DNA from: Lumbricus terrestris | Lineage: Eukaryota > Annelida > Clitellata > Crassiclitellata > Lumbricidae | NCBI GenBank assembly: GCA_949752735.1 | Contig: OX457053.1 | Location: 22,683,318 to 22,747,317 of the forward strand | DNA length: 64,000 nt | Direction: 5' to 3' | Shown: in pieces, positions 11,614 to 22,549 of the stretch | How positions within the stretch are numbered: the first letter of the stretch is position 1 | Layout: every line of letters starts with the position of its first letter | The notes under the pieces: generated by a model | The model's database searches: none | Told to the model about the DNA's origin: nothing | Seen by the model: only the letters and a program-made list of their open reading frames with translations | Made by a program: the position numbers and the translations under genes

Positions 11614-11753
11614 GGTAGCGACCCCTAAAACTCAAAAAATTCTCCCAAATTTTTCAGTGTTGATATTTTTTAACCTAAAGGTATAAGTTAGGAGGGTGCC
11701 TCGTATAAAATTCTCCAAAAAATATTTTTACATGGAGCTAAGGACCACACTAA
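11614..11753 (-). repeat. Right terminal inverted repeat of the 7.9-11.75 kb transposon
   Basis: Reverse complement of the left end: GGTAGCGACCCCTAAA at the inner side and TAAGGACCACACTAA at the outer tip, followed directly by a TGTA tract. Confidence 0.8.
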
Positions 11754-11787
11754 TGTATGTATGTATGTATGTATGTATGTATGTATG

Positions 11788-11818
<31 letters not shown>

Positions 11819-11918
11819 CTATGTATGTATGTATGTATGTATGTATGTATGTATGTATGTATGTATGTATGTATGTATGTATGTATGTATGTATGTATGT
11901 ATGTATGTATGTATGTAT
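11754..11918. repeat. TGTA microsatellite
   Basis: About 160 bp of near-perfect TGTA units with one interruption (TAACTATG) near 11817. It abuts the transposon's right end; the matching tract on the left ends at 7918. Confidence 0.95.
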
Positions 11919-12235
11919 GCCACTCAGTCTCTGTCTGTCTGTTATCTGTCAGTCTCTATCCGTCTGCTTGTCCCACTGTCTTCCTGTGCTTGTCTGCATT
12001 CAGTCCTTAATCCTCATCTGCCTGTCTCTGTCTATCTGCCTCTGTCTATCTGTCAGCCTCTGTCAGTACGCTTGTCCATCTGCATGTCTGTTTCTGTCTC
12101 CAGGTCAATGCTCGTGTTTCTAATTGACAATCAATCCCTGTCTGTCTGTCTATCTATCAACCTATATAACTGCCTCCCCCTGTCCGTCTCTCTCTGTCTC
12201 TCTGTCTGTCTGTCTTTTACTGCCACACTTTCCCC
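11919..12235. repeat. TCTG-rich degenerate microsatellite
   Basis: CTGTCTGT-type imperfect repeats. Open frames here are low-complexity Cys/Leu/Ser/Val strings and not coding. Confidence 0.8.
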
Positions 12236-12540
12236 ATCTGCACGCCAGATGTCTCAGGTGATCTGGTTCCCTGCACTGCACGTTGCCTCCATCCTGGTTC
12301 CCTGCTGTCCTTTCGGTGTCTCTTTTTCCAATTACTTCAAGCCATTTATCAATTTAAACATGTTTTCCTTCTCAAAGGCCTGTCCAGCAATAACACTTAG
12401 ATTCATGAAACAATTAAATATATATAAAACCTATTTTCTATAATAAATTATGTGCAAATACAGAAAAGAAATGTTCCCGTTGTCGGCCCATTCTTCTGGA
12501 ACAACCTGAGCATTGATGGGAAGTTGTGAAGCGAAGAGCC

Positions 12541-12930
12541 ATTGGAACTAAGCAAAGCTGGCAATAAAGAAGGCTGGAAAAAAAAGTAAAACTGAAAATG
12601 AAGCAAAGGTGGAAATGAAGCAAAGCTGGAAATGAAGCAATGCTAGAAATGAAGCAAAGCTGGAAATGAAGCAATGCTAGAAATGAAGCAAAGCTGGAAA
12701 TGAAGCAAAGCTGGAAATGAAGCAAAGCTGGAAATGAAGCAAAGCTGGAAATGAAGCAAAGCTGGAAATGAAGCAAAGCTGGAAATGAAGCAAAGCTGGG
12801 AATGAAGCAAAGCTGGAAATGATGGAAAAATAGAAATTGAGCAAAGCTGGAAAAATGAAACACAGCTGGAAATGAAGCAACGCTTGGAATGAAGTAAAGC
12901 TAGAATGAAACACTTTTGGGAATCAAGATA
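12541..12930 (+). repeat. 17-bp tandem array, forward arm
   Basis: About 20 copies of GCAAAGCTGGAAATGAA with scattered changes (GCAATGCTAGAAATGAA). It lies head to head with the next array, which carries the reverse complement of the same unit. Confidence 0.9.
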
Positions 12931-12944
12931 AAGCAAATTATATT

Positions 12945-13490
12945 ATTCCCAGCTTCATTCCCATAGTTCTACATCATTCCCAACTTTGTTCTATTTCCAG
13001 CTTTGCTTCATTCCTAAAGCTCTGCAACACTCAGAACTTTGAATTTATTTCCAGTTTTGCATCATTCCTCCTTCCTAGCTTTGCATCATTCCCAGCTTTG
13101 CATCATTCCCAGCCTTTACTCCTTCCCTACTTTACATCATTCCCAGCTTTGCCTCATTCTTATAGCTTGGCCTCATTCCCAGCTTTGCATCATTCCCAGC
13201 CTTTACTCCTTCCCTACTTTACATCATTCCCAGCTTTGCATCATTCCCAGCTTTGCCTCATTCTTATAGCTTGGCCTCATTCCCAGCTTTGCATCATTCC
13301 CAGCTTTGCCTCATTCTTATAGCTTGGCCTCATTCCCAGCTTTGTATCATTCCCAGCCTTTACTCCTTCCCTACTTTACATCATTCCCAGCTTTGCATCA
13401 TTCCCAGCTTTGCCTCATTCTTATAGCTTGGCCTCATTCCCAGCCTTTACTCCTTCCCTACTTTGCATCATTCCCAGACTTGCTTCAAAC
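12945..13490 (-). repeat. 17-bp tandem array, inverted arm with a longer superimposed period
   Basis: Repeats of TTCATTCCCAGCTTTGC, the complement of the unit at 12541-12930. A longer block containing CTTATAGCTTGGCCTCATTCC and CTTTACTCCTTCCCTACTTT recurs at about 13155, 13263, 13315 and 13420, so there is a higher-order period. The arms meet at an AT-rich centre near 12935. Confidence 0.88.
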
Positions 13491-13529
13491 TTCTCAGCTT
13501 TCCGCATCAATGTACAGCTTAATGTCTTT

Positions 13530-14099
13530 CTTTGTCTGAATGTCTCTGTATTCATGTAACTATAGGATCAATTTCACTTTCAATATCTCACTCTTTTTAC
13601 AGCTCTCTTTCCATCCGCCTGACTGCATCTGTATACACGCAGATGTACCTCTGTTTCTCTATGTCTCTCTCTATCTGTCTACCTGTCCGCCTGCTTATCT
13701 CCCATCTGCCTGGCTCTTATCTCTCTATCTCTCGTCACATTGTCTCCTACGATATCCACATGTCTCCATCTCTCTGTCTCTTTTCACCATCTCTCTGTTT
13801 CCTTTCTGTCATATGAAAATGTCTGCTTGCCTATCTGCCTGACTGCCTGCCTGTCTGCTTGTTTGTCTGTTTGCCTGTCACTCATCATCTGTCTCATCCT
13901 TCATCTTATATCCTCTCCTATCTCCCTGCCTGTTTGTTTGTCTGTCTGCCTCTCTATCCATTAGGCAAAGTTCACACCCTTCATAATAATTTATTGCACC
14001 CATAAATTCTGGCAAATGCAAAAAATCCAAGGCCAATGACCCAGCCAAGGACAGAAACAGCAACAACACCGCACTATCAACAACAACGATTCCTTTATT

Positions 14100-14100
<1 letters not shown>
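13530..14100. other. TCTG/CTCT-rich low-complexity region
   Basis: Pyrimidine-rich imperfect repeats (13600-13960), then about 130 bp of unique DNA. No gene seen. Confidence 0.6.
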
Positions 14101-14160
<60 letters not shown>

Positions 14161-14630
14161 TATATTTATACATATATGTATATACATATATGTATATATA
14201 CATATATACATAATATATATATACATACACATATGTAATACATATATGCACTATTGTATGCATATACATATATATACATAATATATATGTACACACAAAT
14301 CAATAATACATATACATTATGTATGTATGCATATATATATATGCATACATAGCATAGAATATTTATACATTTACAAATACAGACAAACACATTTATTCCA
14401 TTATATAAATGTCGATGTTTACAATTATACATAATACATGGATACATGCAAAAATTGCAAATACAAAAATGATATCTATAGAATAAATATATGCAAATGC
14501 ATATTATGTCCAATAATACATATATGCATCTTTCAATACAATTATACACACCTATATATAATATATACATATATGCTTGCATATGTCTTTTATATATATA
14601 TAATATATATACACACACTACATGTAAAAC
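14101..14630. repeat. TA microsatellite and AT-rich tract
   Basis: Pure TA at 14102-14150, then about 470 bp of ATAC/ATAT-rich sequence with GCATA interruptions. Confidence 0.9.
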
Positions 14631-14726
14631 ACATTTGTCCTTGTCTTGAAATGGGCACAACTCAGTAAGAGGCATGCATCACTTTTGCAACATTGAAAGG
14701 TGTTACACTGCTACATACACCACCAC

Positions 14727-14955
14727 GGGGCGCGGTGGTGTAGTGGGTATGTTCGTCGCCTTGCAGCCAAAGGGTTGTAGGTTCGAATCCACCTCAAGTA
14801 GCCACGTAAGGACCTTGGGCAAGTCCTTCACTAGCAATTGCTCAGCGCTTCAGCGTGAAATTCCATAGGTAGTGTCTGCATTGTAGTCGGGAGCGCCTCT
14901 GAGTAGTGAGCTTGAAGGGGCGCTATAGCAAGTGCACATACAAACAAACAAAAAC
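14727..14955 (+). mobile_element. SINE family 1, copy b
   Basis: Starts GGGGCGCGGTGGTGTAGTGG, B box GGTTCGAATCC near 14780, tail GGGAGCGCCTCTGAGTAG then CTTGAAGGGGCGCTATA, ending in ACAAACAAACAAAAAC. Nearly full length. Confidence 0.92.
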
Positions 14956-16000
14956 ATTAATTGTCCTCGTATACAGGCATGTACACATAGGAATGCTCTA
15001 ACTCAGCTAGCGATTATTTCCGATTATTATTACAAATTGCCATTTCCTGGCTTGGTGCATCAGTGTTTTAATAGAAGCCTTGGCTAATGGCTTCTTACAT
15101 GTAATTGTGCTAGTTAAAGAATAAAATGAGATGCTATCTTGGTAGCTTAACTACAGCGCAGTGAGCCCCACGTATGTTATTTATAAATTATTTGCTAAAA
15201 TTATATTTATAATATTATACCTGTTATCTCAAAATCGTCTGTTATATTTAAGCTTCCGCCTGCCATTTCTAAATTGAACATTTAATTTACCATTCAATAT
15301 ATGCGTTTATATCCTATAACTCTTATTTCTAAAGTAATTGTCATATATATTTATTCCAGACAACTACGGTATTTTTCAATACATCATTTATTTCACTTAT
15401 TTCTTATGCAGGTGCCACCGTGTCATTTTAAACCTTGTATTATTATTAATTATTTAATACATCATTCTCAGGATCTACATAATGTTTTTGCGACTAATAA
15501 AAGTCCAGTCTGGTTTCAATGACACGTCAAATGCAGTACAGCCTTCACATAATCCACCAAGGCATTGACACCACCCTCCTCTCTTCCTAGCGCTTGAGAC
15601 CAGCACTCTCTGGCACTAAACGCAATGGCAGACTTGCAATAGAATTGCCACGTGTTCCTCAGTTTATAAAGAAACCAGTTGTTAGTTCAAAGGGGCTGAA
15701 ATTTTTTGCAGTCGTATTGGATATCAGCAACGCATAGGAAACGGCAAATCATCTGGGAGATGTATTATACTCCAGCCTCACGCTCAGTCTCTGATTTCAC
15801 CAGATAAATGTGGGTGGCTTCTATTCTGGTAAATTGGTATCATAAACTATATATGTTGTTGTTGTTGCTGCTGCCTGGGTGTTGGAACGGGACTACATGT
15901 ATGTCGCATCCAATTATAGCAGGGTTGTCAATGTTTTCTCAATGGCGGGCAATGGCAATATTTTTCAGAAGCTGGTAGGCCAGGGTTCTGAAAGTGCTTC
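14956..16000. other. AT-rich unique region
   Basis: No exon, RNA gene or transposon end is convincing. A run of GTTGTT/GCTGCT triplets lies near 15856-15877. Confidence 0.4.
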
Positions 16001-16004
16001 AACA

Positions 16005-16435
16005 AAATGGAAATCGAGATGGGGCTCAACATGGGGTTCAATCTGAGATGGAGCACAAAATGGGGATGAATCTGAGATGGGTTTTAAAATATCATGGAGT
16101 CTGGGATGGGGCTCAAAATATCATTGAGTCTGGGATGGGGCTCAAAATGTCATAGAACGTGGGATGGGGCTCAAAATGTCGTCGAATCTGGGATGGGTCT
16201 GAAAATGGCGTTGAGTCTGGGATGGGGCTCAAAATGTTGCTGAATCTGGGATGGGGCACAAAATGTCGTAGAACGTGGGATGGGCTCAAAATGAGGCTCA
16301 AAATGTTGCTGAATCTGGGATGGGTCACAAAATGTGGTAGAATGTGGGATTGGGCTCAAAATATCGTTGAGTCTGGAATGTCGTTCAAAATGGGGTTGAG
16401 TCTGGGATCGGGTTCAAAATGGGGTTGATTTTGGG
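16005..16435. repeat. About 30-bp tandem repeat (GGGATGGGGCTCAAAATG type)
   Basis: Roughly 14 imperfect copies of a unit containing TCTGGGATGGGGCTCAAAAT followed by TCGT or TTGCTGA, with variable length (about 27-33 bp). Confidence 0.88.
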
Positions 16436-16439
16436 TGGA

Positions 16440-16745
16440 GCTTGATAAGTTTGTCCCCTGAAAACGTTTGCATAACTAAATCTGAAATGGTGCATTTTTT
16501 AGCACCATAGGTGCAAGTGAACGGGCTATGGTGTGAAACTGGTGCAGCCGATACTACAAGTAACTATAGTTATATAAACATTAAACAGCAATACTTGCTT
16601 GTAAACAGTAACGTGGGCAACGCGGTGATTACCTATGTGCAGGAAAAAATTAATGAGTTTCTTATGCAACAGGATCAGAAGGTCATGGACAGCAGCTAAG
16701 AAGGAATAATGGAGGAATTCAGCCACAAAAGCAGCGAGGTTGAAT
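16440..16745. other. Unique region
   Basis: Short plus-strand open stretch at 16511-16699 without recognisable features. Nothing else seen. Confidence 0.35.
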
Positions 16746-16748
16746 TTA

Positions 16749-16843
16749 GCTATCCATCCATCCATCCATCCATCCATCCATCCATCCATCCATCCATCCA
16801 TCCATCCATCCATCCATCCATCCATCCATCCATCCATCCATCT
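16749..16843. repeat. ATCC microsatellite
   Basis: About 23 ATCC units, followed by AT-rich DNA to about 17000. Confidence 0.97.
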
Positions 16844-17139
16844 AGCATCATAAATATATATATATACATATTTATATGTATATATAATATGTATACAGAT
16901 GCATGCATGCATAGATATATAAATATAATTATACAACTGTTTGCATATTGAACATACATATATACATACATATATGTGTGTACATGCACATATATTTGAA
17001 TGAATAGCATACACTGATTTGTGACAAGTTGGACGCATTTTAGGTCACATAATAAGAAATGTTTTCCCTGTCAAGGTCAGCGTTTCCTTTCCGCCTGTCT
17101 TCCTCTCTTTTTTATGTGCATTGATATAACTAAGAGTAT

Positions 17140-17550
17140 ACATGTGTGTGTGTGTGTGTGTGTGTGTCTTTGTAAATGTGCGTGTGTGTGTGTGTGAGTG
17201 TGTGTGTGTGTGTGTGTATGCACGCATCTTTGTGTGTGTGTGTGTCTTTAGGTGTGTGTGTCTTTAGGTGTGTGTGTCTTTGTGTGTGTGTCTTTGGGTG
17301 AGTTTGTGTATGTGTGTGTATGTGTGTGTGTGTGCGTCTTTGTATATGTGTGTGTGTGCGTGTGTGTGCATGCATGCATCTTTTTGTGTGTGTGTGTGTG
17401 TGTGTGTCTTTAGGTGTGTGTGTGTCTTTATGTGTGAGTGTGTGTCTTTGGGTGTGTGTGTGTGTGCGTACTTGTGTGTGTATGTGTGTGTGTGTGCATC
17501 TTTGTATATGTGTGCATGTGTTCGTTTGTGCATTCGTGTGTGTGTTTATG
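17140..17550. repeat. TG-rich microsatellite
   Basis: GTGTGTG runs punctuated by CTTTAGG and CTTTG, which create a loose secondary period. Confidence 0.93.
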
Positions 17551-17638
17551 CATGGTCCTTTCAAGTGAAACGGAGCATAGTCAGAAAACTGTCAGTCCTT
17601 TGGTAAAAATAATCCATACAGGTCAGAAAGGCAAGAAG

Positions 17639-17800
17639 TCATGCTACGGTTCGTGCGTAAGCATGTTGAAACCGTTGTACGCCATGAAAGACATTAAACA
17701 GAAAACAGACCAGGGCGGCCAGGGCGGCAATGAACGCCAAAGTGGCCCCCGCCACCCCGCCAACCAGCCCCATCCCCTCCCTAAAGCCCAACGCTATATC
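17639..17800 (-). CDS. Possible last coding exon of an unidentified membrane protein
   Basis: Reading the minus strand, a good splice acceptor (CTGTGCTTCTCTGCAG, after a pyrimidine-rich run) precedes GATATAGCG. From there one frame runs 53 codons to TGA at 17641-17639, while the other two frames meet a stop within seven codons. The peptide starts DIALGFREGMGLVGGVAG and has a hydrophobic stretch of about 25 residues (residues 12-36, Gly/Ala/Leu/Val rich with IAALAALVCFLF) followed by HGVQRFQHAYARTVA, so it would be a C-terminal membrane anchor with a short basic tail. The region is GC-rich compared with its surroundings. I do not recognise a family, see no partner exon nearby and no clear polyadenylation signal. 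It could also be a chance open stretch. Confidence 0.35.
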   Translation of the reverse strand, partial: DIALGFREGMGLVGGVAGATLAFIAALAALVCFLFNVFHGVQRFQHAYARTVA

Positions 17801-17962
17801 CTGCAGAGAAGCACAGCAGGGGACAGATATTCCGGCTTTGATAGCAATATTTCTAGCATTACACGCTGAGCAAAGAACTAAATAGGTCGGCGGATTTATG
17901 CTGTGAGAGGCACTCTGTAATTTTTTTGATTGGATGTGAGAGAAACGTTGCTTGATAGTATA

Positions 17963-18030
17963 GCGGTTATCCGGTAGTGTAATGGACGGTCAAAAGGTTG
18001 AGGGGCTGGCTCAAATCCCACCATAAAAAT
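17963..18030 (+). other. tRNA-like relic (SINE head or tRNA pseudogene)
   Basis: A-box-like CCGGTAGTGTAATGG and B-box-like GGCTCAAATCCCACC at tRNA-like spacing. No acceptor-stem pairing is convincing. Confidence 0.35.
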
Positions 18031-18109
18031 TATCAAATCCTGCCATAAAATTTTTTGAGAAATTTAAAAGATGGATAGAAAATTATTCGTAACTGTATCT
18101 TATAACTTC

Positions 18110-18440
18110 TTTAGTGTTCCGCCCTTAGGCAGATCCAAGATTTCAACGACACCATTCTTGTCTATTCAATGGTATTTCCTTGATTTCTTTATATCCTCGC
18201 CATTTTCTCTGTCCATCAACCAGCCCAACATCATTTTTCTAGGTCTTCCTATGGTGGTTTCTTTCCCTCCATTCTTTCCTCGAGAACAGTCCTCAAGAGC
18301 GAGTCTCCCCTCAACATGCACCAGTTCATCTCTGCTTCTTCAGTATTGTATCAATCAGCGATCTTTCTTTTTGCACCAGTTGCAGCACCTCTTCATTGGT
18401 TTTGTAGTCCATCCAACAAATCATGACCAATCTTCTCCAT
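18110..18440 (-). pseudogene. LINE reverse-transcriptase C-terminal fragment
   Basis: The minus strand reads WMDYKTNEEVLQLVQKERSL, then IDTILKKQR, and after frameshifts a GR.RK-type stretch and DRQEW-like residues. This is the C-terminal signature I associate with RTE/BovB-type endonuclease-RT proteins (a WID..RTNEEVL-like block and a GRPR block). Stops and shifts show it is dead. Confidence 0.6.
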
Positions 18441-18447
18441 AACTTTG

Positions 18448-18685
18448 TGGGGCGCGGTGGTGTAGTGGTGGCGTCGTTGCCTTGAAGCCGGAAGGTTCGA
18501 GGTTCGAATCCACCTCAAGTCACCGCGTAAGGACCTTGGGCAAGTCCTTCACTCACAATTGCTCAGCGCTTCGGCGTGAAACTCCAATGCAGTGTACGCT
18601 CTGCATGCATTCGGGAGCGCCTCTGAGTAGATAGAGAGCTTGAAGGGGCGCTATAACAAGTGCACATACAAACAAACAAACAAAC
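18448..18685 (+). mobile_element. SINE family 1, copy c (near full length)
   Basis: GGGGCGCGGTGGTGTAGTGG head, B box GGTTCGAATCC near 18500, tail GGGAGCGCCTCTGAGTAG then CTTGAAGGGGCGCTATAACA, ending CAAACAAACAAACAAAC. Confidence 0.95.
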
Positions 18686-18693
18686 TGTATGCA

Positions 18694-18960
18694 TATTGAG
18701 GGGGGCCCGATAGAGTAATGGATAACACGCTGGCCAAGAGTGCGTGAGGTAGTGAGTTCGAGCCCCCGTTGGGCGGATATGCTTTGTAGGCTGCCACCAC
18801 TAGCGCCATGTATTGCAGGCTGTCTGTTAAGTTGGTATAGTTAAGATTTATGTATTCTGTAATTTGAGTTCCTGTAAATTGTTTCAACTGCATAATTGTA
18901 CACTGTAACCGGTTGCAGTCTGTCAACCGGATTGTTGATTAAACGAAAATTATTATATTG
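18694..18960 (+). mobile_element. tRNA-derived SINE, family 2, copy a
   Basis: Head GGGGGGCCCGATAGAGTAATGG, B-box-like GAGTTCGAGCCCC near 18747, body with GCTTTGTAGGCTGCC, AGCGCCATGT and CTGTAACCGG, tail TCAACCGGATTGTTGATTAAACG. A second copy lies at 38641-39140. Confidence 0.8.
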
Positions 18961-19089
18961 AATAAACATATAATATAGTAACATATATTATTGTTACTAT
19001 CAAATAAATTTCATATGCGCACAAGGTCACACCGAACTGTGAATCCGAGGCATGGATAGTCAGCCACCAGAGGAAGATGGAGTCCAATA

Positions 19090-19435
19090 TCCAAGTGCTT
19101 AGAAGTCAAGGAGAAACAGTAAGTTTTGAGCCAGTTTTTTTAAGGCAGGAAGTGAATCTGAGCAACGAAGCTAGAGCAGAAGTCGATTCCATTCCATGGG
19201 AGCAGAGGCATGGAATGCACGCAAGCCAATAACTGTTTTGCATCACGGCTCGATTAAAAGACCCATACTGGATGATCGCACGCAATGATGAGGAATGTAA
19301 TGTGTAAGCAGCGACTGAAGGTAGGGAGGTGTGCTGGTGGTGAAGGATTTGTAGGTTAAGCATGCCAATTTATATTTTGTCCTGAACTCGACAGGAAGCC
19401 AATGCAGCTGCACTATGTGAGCCAATAAGTTTTGG
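19090..19435 (-). pseudogene. LINE (CR1/L2-type) RT fragment
   Basis: The minus strand encodes LHWLPVEFRTKYKLACLTYK, then PPYLQSLL, the typical post-catalytic segment of CR1/L2-like reverse transcriptases. It continues with frameshifts to about 19090. 5'-truncated. Confidence 0.75.
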
Positions 19436-19567
19436 ATGCATTGCAGGCAATGTCAAAGCGCAAGGTCAGAAATACACACAAAAACCGAATTAGCATGTAA
19501 TCAAAGGCGAGAGGAGACAATGGAGCAGGAAAGCCTTTGACATATCCTTAGTCAGAGACGACCTAAC

Positions 19568-19886
<319 letters not shown>

Positions 19887-19929
19887 ATATTTGCCTGAGA
19901 TTCTTGGTTTCACCTACGCCACAAGTTAT

Positions 19930-20400
19930 GATAAATAGTTTCCAGAGACACTGACTGAACACTCTCGGAGGGAAGATAGGACAGTGAGGGAGAGGTCAGA
20001 TCGCCTGTCATCGTACGCCAAGGCTAAGAAAAGACTCACTGTGGCTCATAGAAAACTGACAATCGAGGGCAGGCTAGGAGGTCGGTCAAGAAAACGTCAC
20101 TGGGTCCAGACAGTTTTTGAGAACTCGGTAATAAAGAAAACGTCAATAGATCCGAATGGATCCGGTAAGTTATTAAAAGTTTCGCCCCAGGCGTTCAGCA
20201 TTGAATCAAAACGTCGTTTGCTAAGAATAGATCTGATAAAAAAACTCTCTTCCGGTGGGAGTCTGTGCTGGGGATGGCCGTTTGGCGGGGGTGGTGGTCA
20301 CAGACGGCCAGATGGGGGTTAAATTTCATAGCCTGGATCTTAATTAGAATCACAAATGTGTTTCCATTCTACTGGATCTCCCCTCTCCTTCCTTCCCATC
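19930..20400. other. Unique region with an unassigned open stretch
   Basis: A plus-strand open stretch (19984-20322) has basic composition and no family I recognise. No splice context supports it. Confidence 0.3.
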
Positions 20401-20516
20401 ACCCCTCACTCTCTGTCTCTCTATCTATGTGTCTCTGTCTCTCTCTGTGTGCCTCTCCCATGTCTCTCTGTGTCTCTCAGAGAGACTCTGTGTCTCTGTC
20501 TCTCCCTCTCTGTCTT

Positions 20517-20609
<93 letters not shown>

Positions 20610-20755
20610 GTCACTCCATCTCTGTCTCTCCCTCTCTGTCTTTCCCTCTCTCTCTGTCACTCCCTCTCTGTCTCTGTCCTTCTCTCAGTCTGTCTTTCTC
20701 TCAGTCTGTCAATCTGTCTGTGTGTTTGTCTGCCTGTCTGTCTCTCTCTCCCGTG
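20401..20755. repeat. TC microsatellite
   Basis: CTCTCTCT with TGTCTC interruptions. After it, near 20758-20815, a degenerate LINE-like tail (CACTGGGAGTGCAACTGAATAG then CTGTGAGTGGCACTTTATTA) resembles the tails at 26040 and 28143. Confidence 0.93.
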
Positions 20756-20819
20756 GTGCTCTCACTGGGAGTGCAACTGAATAGCCACTGCTGTGAGTGG
20801 CACTTTATTAGTTCCTAAT

Positions 20820-21074
20820 TGCATTACAATACAAATGGTTGGAAATATTTCACCTGTTGCTGGAAATGGGATGCATCTCATTTTCACCTTTAAAACAGCA
20901 ATTTAGCAATCACTAATCATATTTAAATTAATGTTGAATGTCCTCATTTTTATTTTTATTTCAACTATTTAAGCAACAGCATCATGAAATCAACGCAAAA
21001 ATTTTAATTTCTACATTTTATTCTCAAGTAAAAAATATAAACAATTTATAGATGGGAAAAATTAACTGGAGATA
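20820..21074. other. AT-rich unique DNA
   Basis: No feature recognised. Confidence 0.35.
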
Positions 21075-21082
21075 TTGCCAGA

Positions 21083-21452
21083 CAAAGCTCGAGGGTACGT
21101 ACCATACGCACTCTATTGTGTGAAAGGTACGTACGTTTTTTAACATACCCTATTTTAGGGTATACGTAAACAAATAAAAAATATGTTAACCATGTCATTG
21201 CATATTATAAGATTGACAGTACAATTTGCATCAAATTGATTATAACCGAAGAATTTATCAAATTATATTTACTGCTACGCTATCGGTAGTACAGGTTTCA
21301 AAGACGCATATTGTTGATATCAGATTATACGTAGGGTACGAGTCGCCTAGTAAACCATAAATAAAATTTTCGTGTGTGGTACGTACCATACGCGTATTCT
21401 TTTAAAGGTACGTACATATTCTATTTTAGGGTATGCGTACCCGCGAGCTATG
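21083..21452. mobile_element. hAT-type MITE, family A
   Basis: 370 bp with ends CA(A/T)AGCTCG(A/C)GGGTACG in inverted orientation (15 of 17 identical), flanked by a perfect 8-bp duplication TTGCCAGA (21075-21082, 21453-21460). The interior has paired GGTACGTACCATACGC and TATTTTAGGGTAT blocks. No coding capacity. Confidence 0.88.
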
Positions 21453-21460
21453 TTGCCAGA

Positions 21461-22150
21461 TTTCTTGCTTATACACTCCAACTTTAAGGAAATTAATTTA
21501 ATGAAGAACTTATGTCTAAAATAAAACAACCGTCACGTTGAATCAATCAATCAATCAATCAATTTTCGTTTAATCAACACTTCAGGCTGGCAGAACACAG
21601 CATGTTACATAACCAATTTTATAAAGGTTTTATGTATAAGTTCAGTTTGTAAGCGACATAAAATAAATATTGGGTTTGAGTGAAAATTATGTGTTTGTTG
21701 TAGGGCATGCTAGGTTTTAAAAAAAAGCTTTTTTGTTTGGCTCAACATTTCAACACCAAAGTTCAGTATTTTGAATGCAACACAAGTGAATACAGAACTT
21801 GCGTGCCTCTAATATTTGGCAACTGAAAGACAGAAAGATAGAGAACGAGACAGAGAGAGATAGGTAGAGAAACAGAAAGAGAGAGACATAGGGACACAGA
21901 CAGAGAAAAAAGATACTGACAGACCTACAGACAGACTGAGAAAGCTATAGAGATAAATAAAAAATGTGTCAAATATTCAGATGATTTAGACTCTTTGCGA
22001 GTCGTCAAACTTAAAGGAGCAGAACACATGTACACATGCTGTCATATGTATACAATTATAAATGTACATTTGTATGCATATGTTTGCATTAATGTATGCT
22101 TGTGCACATCTATGTGTACATGCAATTGTGCATAGATGTATATATGCATC
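21461..22150. other. Unique DNA with CAAT and GAGA simple stretches
   Basis: AATC repeats at 21540-21564 followed by TTTTCGTTTAATCAAC, which resembles a LINE/SINE 3' end. A GACAGA-rich stretch lies at 21830-21950. No gene seen. Confidence 0.45.
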
Positions 22151-22151
22151 T

Positions 22152-22366
22152 ATGTGCACTTGCAATATAACGGCCCTAGAAGATTTTTACTCAGAAGTGC
22201 TGCCGACTACAGCGAGGACACTGAATCGGAGTTTCACGCTGAAGTGCTTGAGCAATTGTGCATCAAGGACTACTCAGGGTCCCTACAAGGCGACTTGAGG
22301 TGGATTCGAACCTGCAACCCTCCGGCTGCAAGGCAATGAACATACCCACTACACCACAGTGCCTCA
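22152..22366 (-). mobile_element. SINE family 1, copy d
   Basis: Reverse orientation: GGATTCGAACCTGCAACC is the B-box region near 22300, CACTACACCACAGTGCC the head, TACTCAGAAGTGCTGCCGAC the tail. Confidence 0.88.
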
Positions 22367-22383
22367 CATAATATGAAATTACG

Positions 22384-22440
22384 CATGTGTGTGTGTGGGG
22401 GAGGTGTGTGTGGGTGTGTGCGCGCATTTGGGTGTGCATG

Positions 22441-22536
<96 letters not shown>

Positions 22537-22548
22537 CGTGCGTGTGTA
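22384..22548. repeat. TG microsatellite
   Basis: About 45 uninterrupted TG dinucleotides at 22441-22531, with imperfect flanks. Confidence 0.97.
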
Positions 22549-22549
22549 T

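Larger units (their letters stand above)
7919..11753 (+). mobile_element. Decayed DNA transposon of an uncharacterised transposase family
   Basis: The outer ends are inverted repeats of about 130 bp: 7919-8047, and 11614-11753 on the opposite strand. Shared blocks are TTAG(G/T)GTGGTCCTTA at the tip, GGCACCCTCC, and TTTAGGGGTCGCTACC at the inner edge. A TGTA tract abuts both ends in the same orientation, consistent with insertion into one microsatellite, which hides the target duplication. Between the ends lie the two parts of a broken transposase-like gene, a Harbinger-like insertion and a SINE. I recognise the protein motifs as an unnamed family seen in several invertebrate genomes; I cannot assign a superfamily. 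Confidence 0.75.

Noticed and set aside
11757..12443. Met-Tyr-Val-Cys repeat protein over the TGTA tract
   Set aside because: Pure microsatellite translation, repeated at 50938-51212.
14195..14635. Proline/serine-rich ORF idea near simple repeats and the similar one at 44195-44635
   Set aside because: Low-complexity translations of AT-rich or GAG-type repeats with no supporting signals.
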